Positions 52,953 through 63,660 of a stretch of 64,000 bases of DNA are shown here, piece after piece. This stretch comes from Liopterus haemorrhoidalis. Lineage: Eukaryota > Arthropoda > Insecta > Coleoptera > Dytiscidae. The stretch's first letter is position 1. Each line of letters begins with the position of its first letter. The notes under the pieces were generated by a model, which did no database searches, was not told the origin of the DNA, and saw only the letters and a list, made by a program, of their open reading frames with translations. The DNA lies in contig OZ020620.1 of NCBI GenBank assembly GCA_963971575.1, forward strand, positions 41,392,924 to 41,456,923. The letters are read 5' to 3'. The translations under genes and the position numbers were made by a program.

Positions 52953-53789
52953 CCTCGCTTTACGGCCACGTTCCGGGAAAGTTGGCTGCAAAGCGAAAAG
53001 TCGTATAACGAATCAATTATTTTGATACAAACCCATATGAATTCAATAGGATCGGTTCCAATTTTTTATAAAATAACGTAGTTTTTAGTTTGAAATGCAT
53101 TTTTGTTCATATGTATTTCATTTAAAAATGCTTATATATAAAATAAAAATACATAGCAAGTGCATATAATAATAAACTGAAATTAAAAAACTACTGTCAT
53201 CATCACTTTACGTTATTGTGGATTGACCTGGTTTAAAAAAATTGTCCAACGTTGTTTTTCTTGCCTTGCTTTCTGCTTCTTTTTGCAGTTCTTTATAACA
53301 GTTAATGGTTGAGTTAATTCCTCGAGAAACTTTAGTGCTGCGTTCTACGTTGGGAACATTTTGAAGAAGGATGTTTATTCCTTGTTCGAAATAAGAAAGC
53401 GCATTCGACAAGTTCTTTGAAGTTAGCTGTTTGCATACAGCAGGCTCTGGCTCCTCATCAAGTGCTCGTTCTGCTTCTAATTGGAGAAGTTCCTCGTGTG
53501 AAAGGGTTTCTCTATCACCATCTAGTAAATCAAGCACATCACCTTCTTCCAAATCCTCAAAACCAAGATCATTTGTTAGGTTCAATATGGTTTGTCGAAT
53601 TTCAAAAAGAGAATCAATGTCAGTATCATTACTTTTTATGCATTCAGGCCATATTTTTTTAAAATTTATTTATTTATTTTTTTTTTTTGCCGTTTAACGA
53701 AACATTTTCGGCCGTAAATCGAAAAAGTGCCATAAGTAAAGAAGGACGTTATAGTGAAAAGCCGTATAAACAGCAGCGGTATAGCGAGG
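52953..53789 (-). mobile_element. Tigger/pogo-like element, internally deleted (837 bp)
   Basis: The left end CCTCGCTTTACGGCC and the right end (reversed) CCTCGCTATACCGCT are inverted repeats flanked by TA (52951-52952 and 53790-53791), as expected for Tc1/mariner/pogo elements. Subterminal AGTCGTATAACG and CGTTATAGTGAAAAGCCGTA motifs are also inverted. The transposase C-terminus is on the reverse strand. Confidence 0.8.
53208..53585 (-). pseudogene. Tigger/jerky-type transposase, C-terminal 125 residues
   Basis: An uninterrupted reverse-strand frame contains FEDLEEGDVLDLLDG, ETLSHEELLQLEAE, EPAVCKQLTSKNLSNALSYF, NVPNVERSTKVSRGINSTIN, CYKELQKEAESKARKTTLDN and FFKPGQ. The acidic LL..H.E.L..E.L..LE segment followed by LT.K.L..A....E.G...L...DPN.ERS.KV.R....A..CYKE and TTLD.FF is the C-terminus of Tigger/jerky-family pogo transposases. 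The CENP-B-type DNA-binding and DDE domains are deleted. The frame is clean, so the copy is relatively young or was protected. Confidence 0.85.
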
Positions 53790-53791
53790 TA

Positions 53792-54354
53792 TGAGTGTAT
53801 TTAAAATCAATCGTTCTAAATAGTCTACAATTTCTTTATCATCTAGTCTGCTAGCAAATCTTCAAAATCAGAATCCATGATTTACTTTTTTAACAATAAA
53901 TGTAAATTATTAGTATTTATTTTATTTTTTTATTTCAGTTGAAATTAAAGTAGATTACTAAATTATTTTGAATTTATTTTGATACAGGTAACTATATAAT
54001 AAAATAGTACACATGGAAACAGGTGTATGTAATATGTATATTAAGTATAGGTATGTAATATGTACGTAATACCTGTTATATTATATATTTTACATATATC
54101 TGCTTATATTATGTACATATATTTATCAATAAAATGTTTTTTTTACACCTTTTTTTTCTACAAAAATTACAAAATCTGTCATTTTTAACCAATGGATATT
54201 TATCAGTACCTATACGATGGGAATAACTTATCTTGTGGATAATCTAGTTACTCTATAGATAAATAATTGGAAATATGCAAAAAATAAGTTATTCCCTTGA
54301 TAACTACTTATCCCATTGATAGTTTATTTTATCAATGGATGGACATACCAAGCC
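53792..54354. other. AT-rich intergenic, no gene seen
   Basis: TACATA/TATGTA-rich tract at about 54010-54120 and a TTATC/GATAA-rich stretch with inverted character at 54210-54330. No gene. Confidence 0.4.
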
Positions 54355-54357
54355 TTA

Positions 54358-55374
54358 AGTTAGTTTTACACAGTTTAATTAATTGATCAACAAATTGATC
54401 AAGTTTTTACTTGCCCGACCTTAATATATAAGGGGCAAGTATTGTAATCGCGAAAATTTTCGATGTCGAGATTTTGACGGATGACCACGTTTCATGGTCC
54501 AGGGAATCCAAAAAACCTATTTTCGAAGTGCCGTCCGTATGTGTGTGTGGCTGTGTGTGTCTGTGTGTCTGTGTGTATACACGATAACTCAAAAACGGTT
54601 TAACATAAAGAGTTCGTTCTGGTACTAAAAAATTACCTAATAATTAGGAAGAACCCTATTGTTTTTTATTAAAATCCGAAACCGGAAACGGAAGTTATTA
54701 AACTTTAAAATTTAAAAAAATTCGTAACTAGTAAACCAAGCCTTGGACAAAAAATTGTATAGGACATATTTTGATGTATTTTTGAAGATTTACCTAAACA
54801 TTTTTTAAATTAAAAAAAAAATATATGTATTTTTTTATTATTTTTTTTTTATGGGAGGCCAAGTCTAGCGGAGGTCTCCCTTCGCCACTGGTTTGTCAAT
54901 TAATTGAAAAATTTATTGGTAACCTTGGGAACAAAAACAACACTTTACACACATCAATTTATTTATCAATTTTTTTTTAAATTTTACGTTACCAACTGTA
55001 AAACATGTTGACATATTTATTAAAAAAAAAATATTGAAAAAATCAAAATTACGATCTGTGAACAAAAACAAAAGAAATAACCTAGATGATGATAAATTAG
55101 AACGTTTCAGGTTATGTTAGATTTGAAAACGAAACAAAAATAATATGTTTCGAGGTTATGCTACAAGTAAACAGTTAACAATATCTTAACAGATAAAAAT
55201 ATCCCTAGAATTCCCTGAAAAATTGACGAAAAATAGAAGTTCTATTTTCAAAATAAATTGATCAAATTTTTTGTCAATTAATTGACGAAATTTTTCCGCT
55301 TTACACACATCAATTAATTGAATGTCAACTTTTTCAATTAATTGATCAATTAATTGAATCGTGTAAAACCCACT
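54358..55374. mobile_element. Harbinger-like element with TTAATTGATCAA-rich ends
   Basis: The left end AGTTAGTTTTACACAG and, reversed, the right end AGTGGGTTTTACACGA are inverted repeats followed inward by AATTAATTGATCAA. TTA flanks both (54355-54357 and 55375-55377), the TWA duplication of PIF/Harbinger. Interior ATTAATTGAC motifs recur. A segment at 54420-54600 (TATATAAGGGGCAAGTATTG with GTGTGTCTGT) is organised like the start of family A. No transposase. Confidence 0.7.
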
Positions 55375-55377
55375 TTA

Positions 55378-56149
55378 GTGAGTTAATTATTATTGCAGCT
55401 CTTAAAGAAGCCAATGATCCCTTGGCGAAACGTTGAGCGTTTCTAGAAATGATAAAAAAAAAACTATTCAAAAGAGCTGAATGAATCTTTATTTACTTAA
55501 ATTAAAATTGAAATATTCTAAGCAATAATATAAAAAACGAGAAATCTCAACTTTGTTTTCTTAATAAATACGTTAAGAGCAACCGCTGTAATTTACTTTG
55601 AAAGTTCAAATTTTCTTAACGTTAATTCGTTGCATTTTAAACTTGTTTCAATTTAACTTTCTGAGAATCCGTGAGATGGCTTCCTCTGTCTTCTGTTTGC
55701 TAGAATAATCAATGCTTGAACTTTTTCATTATACAGTTGAGGAAGTGTTCTTTTTAAATTCCCTTTGTACACTGACGAACATTGTTGCAATATTTCTTCT
55801 TCTAACCTCCCCCCACACCTCACCGTACAGAAGAATTAGCTTCTTTTCTTTTCAAAAGATTATCTCAACTTTTTGAATTTTCTTTTGTTAGATTTACTTC
55901 TCTTTGTAGTTTCTTGAATATTTAATAGTTCAGTTGATGTATATTATGATCATAAGTTTCATAATAAAAGCTTTATTTAAAAGCAAAAAAAGCACAGAAA
56001 AAGAGTTATTTTGAAGCACTAATTTTAGATCATTTGATATAGAACCGCATTGGTTCTTTATAGCATTTTTTGCACAAAAATCTTTGATTTTGATTAATGG
56101 TAAAAATTTCGAGATATTTTAAGATGTAAGTAATAACTAGATAGTTAAA
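55378..56149. other. AT-rich intergenic, no gene seen
   Basis: No coding or RNA features recognised. Confidence 0.4.
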
Positions 56150-56395
56150 ATCAAACAAAAATTACAAGGTGTATCATGATAAAGAGAACAAGATTTTTCT
56201 CGAAAACGTATGTGCAAGCAAGTTGGGTAAAATTTTGATGACCAAGGTTTACCGAAAGAATAGTATAGTAGTACTGAAATTTTCCGGAACAAGCCGGAAG
56301 AACATGATAAAAACTTTGATTTTTTAAGTGGGAACTTATATCGTGTTGGGTATCTTTGGACAAAGCTTTTGAAAAGAAGCAACAATTTTTACGTA
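56150..56395 (-). repeat. Dispersed family D, copy 2
   Basis: Reverse strand: TTTTCAAAAGCTTTGTCCAA, AGATACCCAACACGATATAA, GTTCCGGAAAATTTCAGTAC and TTTTCGAGAAAAATCTTGTT, matching the order in 8580-8850. I believe this is a widespread arthropod repeat but cannot name it. Confidence 0.65.
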
Positions 56396-57629
56396 AATAT
56401 ATTTTTTAATATATTTTACGGTTTACGAAAAATTGTATTCTCTATAACCAATTGAAGGTATAGTATTTCCAAAATGAAATGGGCACTCTTGTTAAGAAGC
56501 TTAACAATGCAGTAATGGGTTTATGGCAGTAATCCCAAGACTAATTGTAGTAAAAAGAATATCAGAGGTATTAAGAGAATTTTAAATTTAAATCGAATAA
56601 ATGTAACACTAGTTCAATTGAAGTTTCTTAAAAACCATTAAGGATATTTTCCAAATTTATAATTCTATTGTTTCTAAATTTTAGGTTTTACTTGTTTGTT
56701 AGTTAATTTTCAACGTTCATCGCGTGCATACATTAATAACATGGCTCTTTGGCGACCATTTTATTTTGAAGAAATTCCTAATTTTGTAGTGAAAATAGTG
56801 AATCTGTGTAAGATGATTTGGAGTGTAAAGATGTGGACCGTTGACGTGGAATGCGAAAATGTGAACGTGGCTACTAAAGAAAAATGTCATTTGTCAGAAG
56901 ATTGCTAAGTTCTGATACTGAACGTTTATAAAAAGTTAGTTTCGGTAAGGTAATGACAAACCTATACTTAGAACTGCGGAATTAACTAGTGTTCCATACA
57001 GAACAATTCAACGTACCATTGTTCGTGGCAAAAATCAGCAGCGAAAATGACCCGATTTACAAATTTTCAAGAAAATAGATAGTTCATATGTCATGTGAGT
57101 ATATACAGTTCATTCTAAATAGCATATAAAAAACACGTTTATTTTAAATAATTATTACGGTCCTGGCAACTGTTATTAACAGAACCATAAACGCAGCAGC
57201 TATAATGGTTTTACTATCAGTCATTATTTGAATCAATAAGTGAGGGTGGCCATTTCATTTAGGAACTACTATTTTTATTTAGAAGTGATTAAAGTGCCTT
57301 CCATTCTGATTTTTCGGCATAGCTCTGAAACTGAAGAGCTAAAAAAACTGAAGAAAAAATACGCTTACATAATGCCTCTATTTAACTTTTCGCGAAAAAT
57401 GTATCTGCATTTTGCCAATGTTATAAAGTGCCTTGAAATTTTTTCCACATTAATTTGTGTAAGAAAATTTACATTAACATGTTATTTGAACATTATTGAA
57501 TAAAACAAAACGAGAGTTATGTGAATAAGTGGACCTGAACCGATATTGCGACAGTTTTAAAATATTATAATTAGTACATTATCTATTAGGAAATCTTGGA
57601 TTGTGGATGACGAAGGGAGTATGGAAAGG
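56396..57629. other. Intergenic, no gene called
   Basis: Open frames at 56696-56908 and 57240-57503 have no recognisable domain. 56960-57065 may be decayed transposase sequence but lacks a clear motif. Confidence 0.35.
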
Positions 57630-57868
57630 GGAGTGGGTCATTGATATAGATCAGAAAAAGGAGAGGACCGAGAATGGATCCTTGAGGAACGCCTGAGGTA
57701 AAAATTAAGGGATTTGACGAAACATCTTGAAATTGAACAATCTGTGTCTGTTTCTAGATAGGTTGCCATCAAATTAATACTGTTCTGGTCAAATCCATAT
57801 GAGGCTAGCTTTTCGAATAGTATTTCATGGGAGACACAATCAAAGGACAGATCTAATAAAGATGCCAA
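57630..57868 (-). pseudogene. LINE reverse-transcriptase fragment
   Basis: Reverse strand: [36 protein letters not shown], a frame change, then [20 protein letters not shown] and [15 protein letters not shown]. DLSxAFDxVxHxxLLxKL (block with the first catalytic D) and GVPQGSxLGPLLFLxYIND are hallmark reverse-transcriptase blocks. The YADD block is absent: the copy ends near 57630. This is a different LINE lineage from the YADD-bearing fragment at 12608. Confidence 0.85.
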
Positions 57869-57869
57869 G

Positions 57870-58876
57870 CAATATTCGCTGGATTAGAATTATCAAAGAC
57901 GTGATTATTTATTTTATAACCAACTAATTGAACTTATCCTGTGCGAAGAACGATATTTTACTTGTATTATATAAAAACAATTTTTAATAAAAGGGGGATT
58001 ATTTTCTACTGCTTCCTCCCCCAAAAGTATAAATTCGCGTCTGACCCAACTGGCAATGTCCAAGTTATTTTTATTTAGTGTAACATAAAAACATTAAACT
58101 GAATTTAAAAATTAAATCCGCAGCAGTATTTATATCCTGGAAAAAGAATAGGGGATTTAACTGGCTGTTGGAACAAACCATATTTTAAAGAAGAAAATCT
58201 TCTTAAGTCCGGTCCTGATGCGGTTGTTTCCTATATGTTGTCGGATTAAACCGTAAGATGTTATAAAGAAGAAGTAACGTATTTTAAAGCCGCCATTGTT
58301 AAGAGTGGTTTTTGCCATTTGTTTTAACAAGCACGGGTAAAAGTTGAAGTGGCTTTTAAGTTTTTCAGTTGACTCATGAATAACAAGACTGTATATATCA
58401 CTTGTAGACAGGAGTTGCAAATAAAAACCTACTGAACACTTGTTGCGATAAGTGTACACAGAATATACAACTCACTTATCTAAACACAAAATACTTATTT
58501 CAACATTAACTTAACGGAATATCTCGCAATCCAGAATACAACTATTATGTCAACTTCATCATCATCAGTTTCATAAGCGTTATTAGATCCAACATAAGCT
58601 ATAAGGCGTTATAACCTAGGTGTACAGGAACGTGTGTATAGTAAAGGAGACTTTAGTTGACAGATGACGGTTATTTAAAGCATATAGTTCAATGGGAGAG
58701 AACTATAGCAATAAAATGTCCATTTTTGAATAGAACCATTTCATTTGTTTACAGACAAAGCGAAAGAGATACAATTTGTTTCATTTGACATGCCTGTCTT
58801 CCATCTAGTGGTGGGAGGTATAAAGCGCGCGCGTGTATACAAAGGGACATACGTTGGTTGAGTTACCATATTATAA
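57870..58876. other. Intergenic, no gene seen
   Basis: No recognisable genes. GGTATAAAGCGCGCGCGTG at about 58817 is GC-rich and TATA-like but has no associated gene. Confidence 0.35.
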
Positions 58877-58878
58877 TA

Positions 58879-59795
58879 CAAGGTGTCTCAAAAGAAATTT
58901 TATATTTATTTAGCTTACTGCGTGAACGCAACGTATCCGAGGGGCGCGGGGGTTATGTCAATCGGTAGCCTGGCTCTTGGGAATATAATCGCTATGGACC
59001 GTTTCTCGGGAGCAGACCGCGCGTTATGCGTGCGAGAGTTTTACAAAAACGGTGATTCGGCGACTGTAGCGCGTAGAAAATTCTGCAGTATTCGAGGTTT
59101 TCGCCACTTAAATGATGCGCCAAGCATTCCTCTCATTCGACATTGGGTTAAAAAGTTTGAAGAGACTGGTACAACGTAAAGTGACCGTATGGGCTGCGAT
59201 GTCGGCGCGAGGAATTATCGGCCCTTACTTTTTTGAAGACGAAAGGGGGCGTGCAGTTACAGTGAATTCAGAGTGTTATGTGGAGATGTTAGACAACTTC
59301 TTGGTACCTGAACTGCAAAACTTTCCTGGCTATAACCAAAGAATATGGTTGCAACAGGACGGCGCAGCTTCACACACGTCTAATATGTCTCTGCCACGTG
59401 TTCGTGAAATTTTCTCAGGCAAATTGATCTTCCGGAGAGGTGACATAAATTGGCCTCCACGCAGTCCAGATTTAACCCCTATGGACTTTTTCCTATGGGG
59501 TTATCTTAAATCTAAAGTTTACGCCAATAAACCGACTTCACTGGCGCATTTGAAAGAAAATATCCGTCACGAAATGGCAGCCATCCCTGAGTCCACTTGC
59601 CGAGACGTCATAAGTAATTTTACTGTTCGATTAAATGAGTGCCGAGAACGCGAGGGTCTACATTTAGACGATATTATTTTTAAGAAATAAATCCCCAAAA
59701 AGTGTATTTTAATAATTAATAAACATTTTTTCTATATACGGCTTACTTGTTTTTAATCGATCCACTAAATATAAAATTTCTTTTGAGACACCTTG
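58879..59795 (+). mobile_element. DD41D mariner-type element, copy 2 (917 bp)
   Basis: Inverted ends CAAGGTGTCTCAAAAGAAAT and ATTTCTTTTGAGACACCTTG; TA at 58877-58878 and 59796-59797. By eye it is about 98 percent identical to the copy at 37267 outside that copy's two extra deletions, which indicates recent activity of the family. Confidence 0.92.
58955..59690 (+). pseudogene. DD41D mariner-type transposase, first catalytic D deleted
   Basis: ATG at 58955 opens MSIGSLALGNIIAMDRFSGA; REFYKNGDSATVARRKFCSI and PLIRHWVKKFEETGTT follow, then a stop after a junction near 59177. From there another frame carries KVTVWAAMSARGIIGPYFFE, NFLVPELQNFPGYNQRIW, QQDGAASHTSNMSLPRVREI, GDINWPPRSPDLTPMDFFLW, GYLKSKVYANKPTSL and EREGLHLDDIIFKK before TAA at 59688-59690. 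The C-terminal half is fully open. The junction lacks the segment bearing the first catalytic aspartate. Between the remaining two aspartates I count 41 residues. Confidence 0.88.
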
Positions 59796-59839
59796 TATAA
59801 CAAAAAAATTGATGTGAAGTGTGAATTTTCACACATTTC

Positions 59840-60084
59840 TGGGTTTTGTAGGTATTTAGTAACTGAATGATGATTATTTGGGATGCCAAAACAAATTTTA
59901 TGTCAAAATATTTTTTTATGAATTTTAATTCGAATGCCTAATACCATTATTTAAGTTTCTAAATATGTGCAGTATTTTTTTTACATAGCAAGGTTCATTA
60001 AGATTTTGTAAATTGCGCCTATGGCTTCTATTGGTTGCTTAAATCATTAGCCCCGCCCTCTGATTTCGTATACATTCAAACATA

Positions 60085-60127
<43 letters not shown>

Positions 60128-61022
60128 TGGTTTCCCGTCTGCAGATCTTCTGCCAACTCTTTGATCTGCAGGATGCAGAAAGCAGTGCTGCTCGGGTCGC
60201 TCCTCATTGTGCGGGCACTGGATCTGGCGTAATTTCCGCGGCTGCATATCGCCAGGGTTTGGGAAGCAGTCGTGTGTATTTAGCTCCACTAGTCTCTAGT
60301 ATGACGCGGCTCAAAAGGTTGCTGAAGTTTGAGATTAGTGGACGCTTGTCAAGACCTGACAAACCCCATAATAATTGGTTTTATTTCACAATAAATTTGA
60401 ATACATTAGAATTATATTATAATTTCAACACTTCCCACTGGTTATTAAATTTACGCTTTAAAAATTAAATGCAACATTTACCAAAATATAACTAGAATTT
60501 TGACAAAATAATTTAAACAAAAGAAAACTGCAAAATAAAAACAGAAAAATTAAAATTGACAGGATTCGAACTCTAATTTGCAAGTTACCTCTTTGGCAAA
60601 TTACAAAGCAATGACGAAACGCACATCGCTATGAGCGCCGAGTTATCTACTGGCTTACATAGCGAATTAAATATTTAACATATTTTGGTTAAAAACACAA
60701 AAAATGCGTTATTTTCCGAAAACGTAATCTGATAAAAAAATCCTGTTGTACTATTCCGGTTCACACCAATGTACATTACTTAAAAAATTTTCAGATTTTT
60801 AGTTTAAACCATCTGGGCTACAGGGTGTGGGACAAAATTTTTTTGCACAATTTTGGCAAAAATTGCGTTCAAATAATTTATTTTGCAAAAATAAAATTTT
60901 GATCGTTAATCCACGTACTAAGGGCTTCCATTTGATACCCTACTCAGACAGACCGACAGACAGACAGACAGACAGACAAAATGACGGTATAAGGGTTTTT
61001 TGGTCATACCTACAAAACCCTA
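59840..61022. mobile_element. Dispersed family B, copy 2
   Basis: Left end TGGGTTTTGTAGGTATTTAG; right end GGTCATACCTACAAAACCCT preceded by ATGACGGTATAAGGGTTTTT and a (CAGA)n run (60955-60977). The interior matches copy 1 (31249-32690) in blocks such as CCTAATACCATTATTTA and AAAATTTTGATCGTTAATCC. An extra ~345 bp at 60086-60430 is absent from copy 1. Confidence 0.72.
60086..60430 (-). repeat. Insertion in family B, (TAA)n plus GC-rich segment
   Basis: A (TAA)n tract of 13-14 units (60086-60125) is joined to ~180 bp of GC-richer sequence with CGTCTGCAGATCTTCTGCC and an internal inverted CTGCAGATC. On the reverse strand this looks like a retrotransposon 3' end with a (TTA)n tail, and one reverse frame contains AICSRGNYARSSARTMRS. 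I do not recognise the family. Confidence 0.4.
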
Positions 61023-62240
61023 AAAAAGATAAAAACTATGAACGTACGTTACAGTAAGAAGCAGACATACGTTCTTGACATCTTACATAAAACTGTGTGA
61101 CATAGATATACATAAGCTTTATAGCGTTTGTAATAATATCAATTAAAACACACAAATCCAAGCACATATAAGCATTTATTAGTACGTCTATTTACAATCT
61201 GTCACATATATGTCATTATGTTATGGTTGCTAACGTTACCATACATATTACAAAGAATGTCCAAGAACTATGTTCTGGTCCTAGCATACATTTCTTTATC
61301 GGTTCTCAATCGATCAATCTGTCAAGTAAAATCTTCTTTACTGTATTACCAGAGGAGCATTGCGGTTTAGTTTTTGGAACCAGCTCAGTGGATAACGTGC
61401 AGTTTACTACATATTTCTTTTGAACCATTTGCACACAATTTTGTACACATCAGAAAAATCGTGTTCCCTGTATCAAGTTACACCCTGTATAGATAGATGA
61501 TTGTATCGTTAAATTTATCTTGCATTAGCAACGTATCATATTACATTATTTAAATAATAATGTTGTCGAGCGTATCCTTCTACGTTTATATTTACGTCTT
61601 TATGATTTTATCATAGAATGATAATTTCCAGTGACAAATTATACGGTTGAAAGTCATTTATTATCCAAAAACCGCCTGCGATTCGAAAGAAATAAATATA
61701 TAGTGAGAATTATGATGGTTGCGGTCGTTTTATTGATGTAAATAAGCAATTTATAAGAATCGTTAGGGCGTGGGTCGGTCGTTTGAGTCGTTCGCAGCAA
61801 AATAAAGGCTCGCACAACCAATGGAGGGGAGATCGTATTTCCACTGAATATATTAACGAAAGACTTTAACTTTAACGGATGTATAAAACGGAATTGAATT
61901 CTCTGAGATGGCTTTAAATGAATCGAAGAATTAATTAATTTGTTGGCTTTGCTACTTCAGTGGTAATTAAGAGTTTTGAGCGAGATGTAAACATTTACTT
62001 TAATAACTTGAATGGAAAATGGATTTTAATTAATATTCTTTAAACTTTACAATGATGGATTCTATTGATTTTTTAATAATTTAGGGTGAGCGCAGGGTTT
62101 TAAATATAATTATTAAGATACACAATTAAATGTTTTAATATAAAGTGGATTCAAATCCTGACTATCAAATAATTTGTGTAAAAAGTATTACGGGCTCTGC
62201 TTAAACGTTCGCAACCGGCTATAAACTAACACTCAATAAG
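61023..62240. other. Intergenic, possible transposon terminus
   Basis: ATCAAGTTACACCCTG followed by TA at about 61473-61490 resembles a Tc1/mariner-like end (reversed: CAGGGTGTAACTTGAT), with no partner. No gene seen. Confidence 0.35.
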
Positions 62241-62402
62241 TCTCCCGTCTGACATATATATGGCAATACTGTTGACAGACCCATATGATTTCTGGATAGT
62301 ACCAACCTTCAAACGATACGTGTGAAAGTTTCATGACATTCTGACAATTAGTTTAGTGGTTACAGTGGTTTTAGTGACTCCAGTTTTGTAATTTTCAAAA
62401 AA

Positions 62403-62550
62403 ATGGATAAAAAAGAATTTCGTGTGTTGATTAAACATTGTTTTTTGATGGGAAAAATACTGTTGAAGCCAAACAATGGCTTGATAAGCGTTAGAGAGAC
62501 TCTGCACCAGGCAAATCAACTATTACTGATTGGTATGCTGAAGTTAAATT
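62403..62550 (+). pseudogene. Mariner transposase N-terminal fragment
   Basis: ATG at 62403 opens MDKKEFRVLIKHCFLMGK; after a frame change the next frame continues NTVEAKQWLDK, a stop, then DSAPGKSTITDWYAEVK. This matches the first helix-turn-helix region of mariner transposases (VLIKHCFLMGKNTVEAKxWLDKxY.DSAPGKSTI.DWYAEFKRG). The remainder of the gene is absent. About 160 bp upstream (from 62241) may be its 5' untranslated region. Confidence 0.78.
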
Positions 62551-62995
62551 AATTAATAAATATTATTTTTTTTAATTTTAGGAGCGTTGGAATGAATCAC
62601 TCTTGAAGGAGAGTATGTTGATGAATAAAGACGATTTTCTAAAAAAAAAAATGTTTTTCGTAGTTAGACCGAAGACTTATTGAGCGACGTGGTATATGTG
62701 CCATTCTATGTGCGCTAAAAAAGGACGTAATACTGACCATATTACTTCTGAATGTACACAGATTTAAATTATGGTCACGAAACCTGGACGCAGGCGGCCA
62801 AAGCTCACCTTGATCTGTCATGCAAATGATGATAATGCTGAATACAACAACAATTGATAATGTTACTAGAGACAAGTATCGATCTTCGATATTTCTGAAG
62901 CAAAATGCATATTTGTTCGCCGCTGGTATGGAGGACGTCATTCCTAAATAAGAATAGATTTTAAACACTTGTTGCTACTCGTACAATAGTCAGAG
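62551..62995. other. Intergenic, no gene seen
   Basis: A 109-codon reverse frame at 62639-62968 shows no domain. No repeat recognised. Confidence 0.35.
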
Positions 62996-63008
62996 ACACA
63001 TAACAATA

Positions 63009-63262
63009 TTATTATTATTATTATATTATTTATTTTACATCGGCCTTTATTTCTGCAACGAGTCTAATCGCCGATGCCAGGGGGCGAGCTCCTACACCTG
63101 GATGAGGGGTGAATGATTGTGAAAATGAGAGTAATGTAAACATATTATTCTCGCCCGAATAATATCACCAACGAAGCAGGCTCGAACCACAGACCGGACA
63201 ATCGTACTGGGTTTCCACCAATACAAACCGCACGACTAAGTGCGCTCGACCACCACGTTGGC
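63009..63262 (-). mobile_element. tRNA-derived SINE with perfect 13-bp TSD
   Basis: On the reverse strand GTGGTCGAGCGCACTTAG (A box) and TGTGGTTCGAGCCTGC (B box) head a 254-bp element ending in a GGCCGATGTAAAATAAATAA and (AAT)n tail. The duplication ACACATAACAATA is perfect at 62996-63008 and 63263-63275. The tail resembles the SINE at 29457. Confidence 0.92.
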
Positions 63263-63275
63263 ACACATAACAATA

Positions 63276-63660
63276 GTATCACGTGACAATACATAGATGT
63301 ACGCGTGTTAATAATTGCTCTCGTGACAAAAATTACGTTATTCCGAGCCAATGTGGCAGTCATAATTCAGCAATCGAAGAAGCGGTACACGTAATTATTT
63401 TTTCGGTCACTTAACAATCTTAAATGCATGACTTCTAACTATCCGAAATTGATTTACAACTCAGCAAATTATATGTAAATAGTAAAATTCAATTTTCGAT
63501 TATTTCGAAAGTAGCTTCATTTGAGACCAGGTACTGCGGACAAAATCAAGCATTCCGTATAAGCACCTATTACTTAGATGTCATAATTTACAGACGTTCC
63601 GGCCGGATAAATTAGATTTTTTATTTTATTTTGGGCAACCCAGTCGAATGCCTTTTTTTT
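63276..63660. other. Intergenic, no gene seen
   Basis: AT-rich; no features recognised before the family A copy. Confidence 0.4.

Noticed and set aside
53417..53697. Plus-strand serine-rich frames
   Set aside because: Antisense shadows of the Tigger-like transposase C-terminus.
58801..58880. Promoter from GGTATAAAGCGCGCGCG
   Set aside because: TATA-like motif without an initiator or a downstream gene other than an inserted mariner.
60047..60289. Cys/His-containing reverse-strand frame
   Set aside because: Ends in a poly-isoleucine run from the (TAA)n tract; spacing does not fit a known zinc finger.
62639..62968. 109-codon reverse-strand frame
   Set aside because: No motif and no similarity that I recognise; flanks are non-coding.
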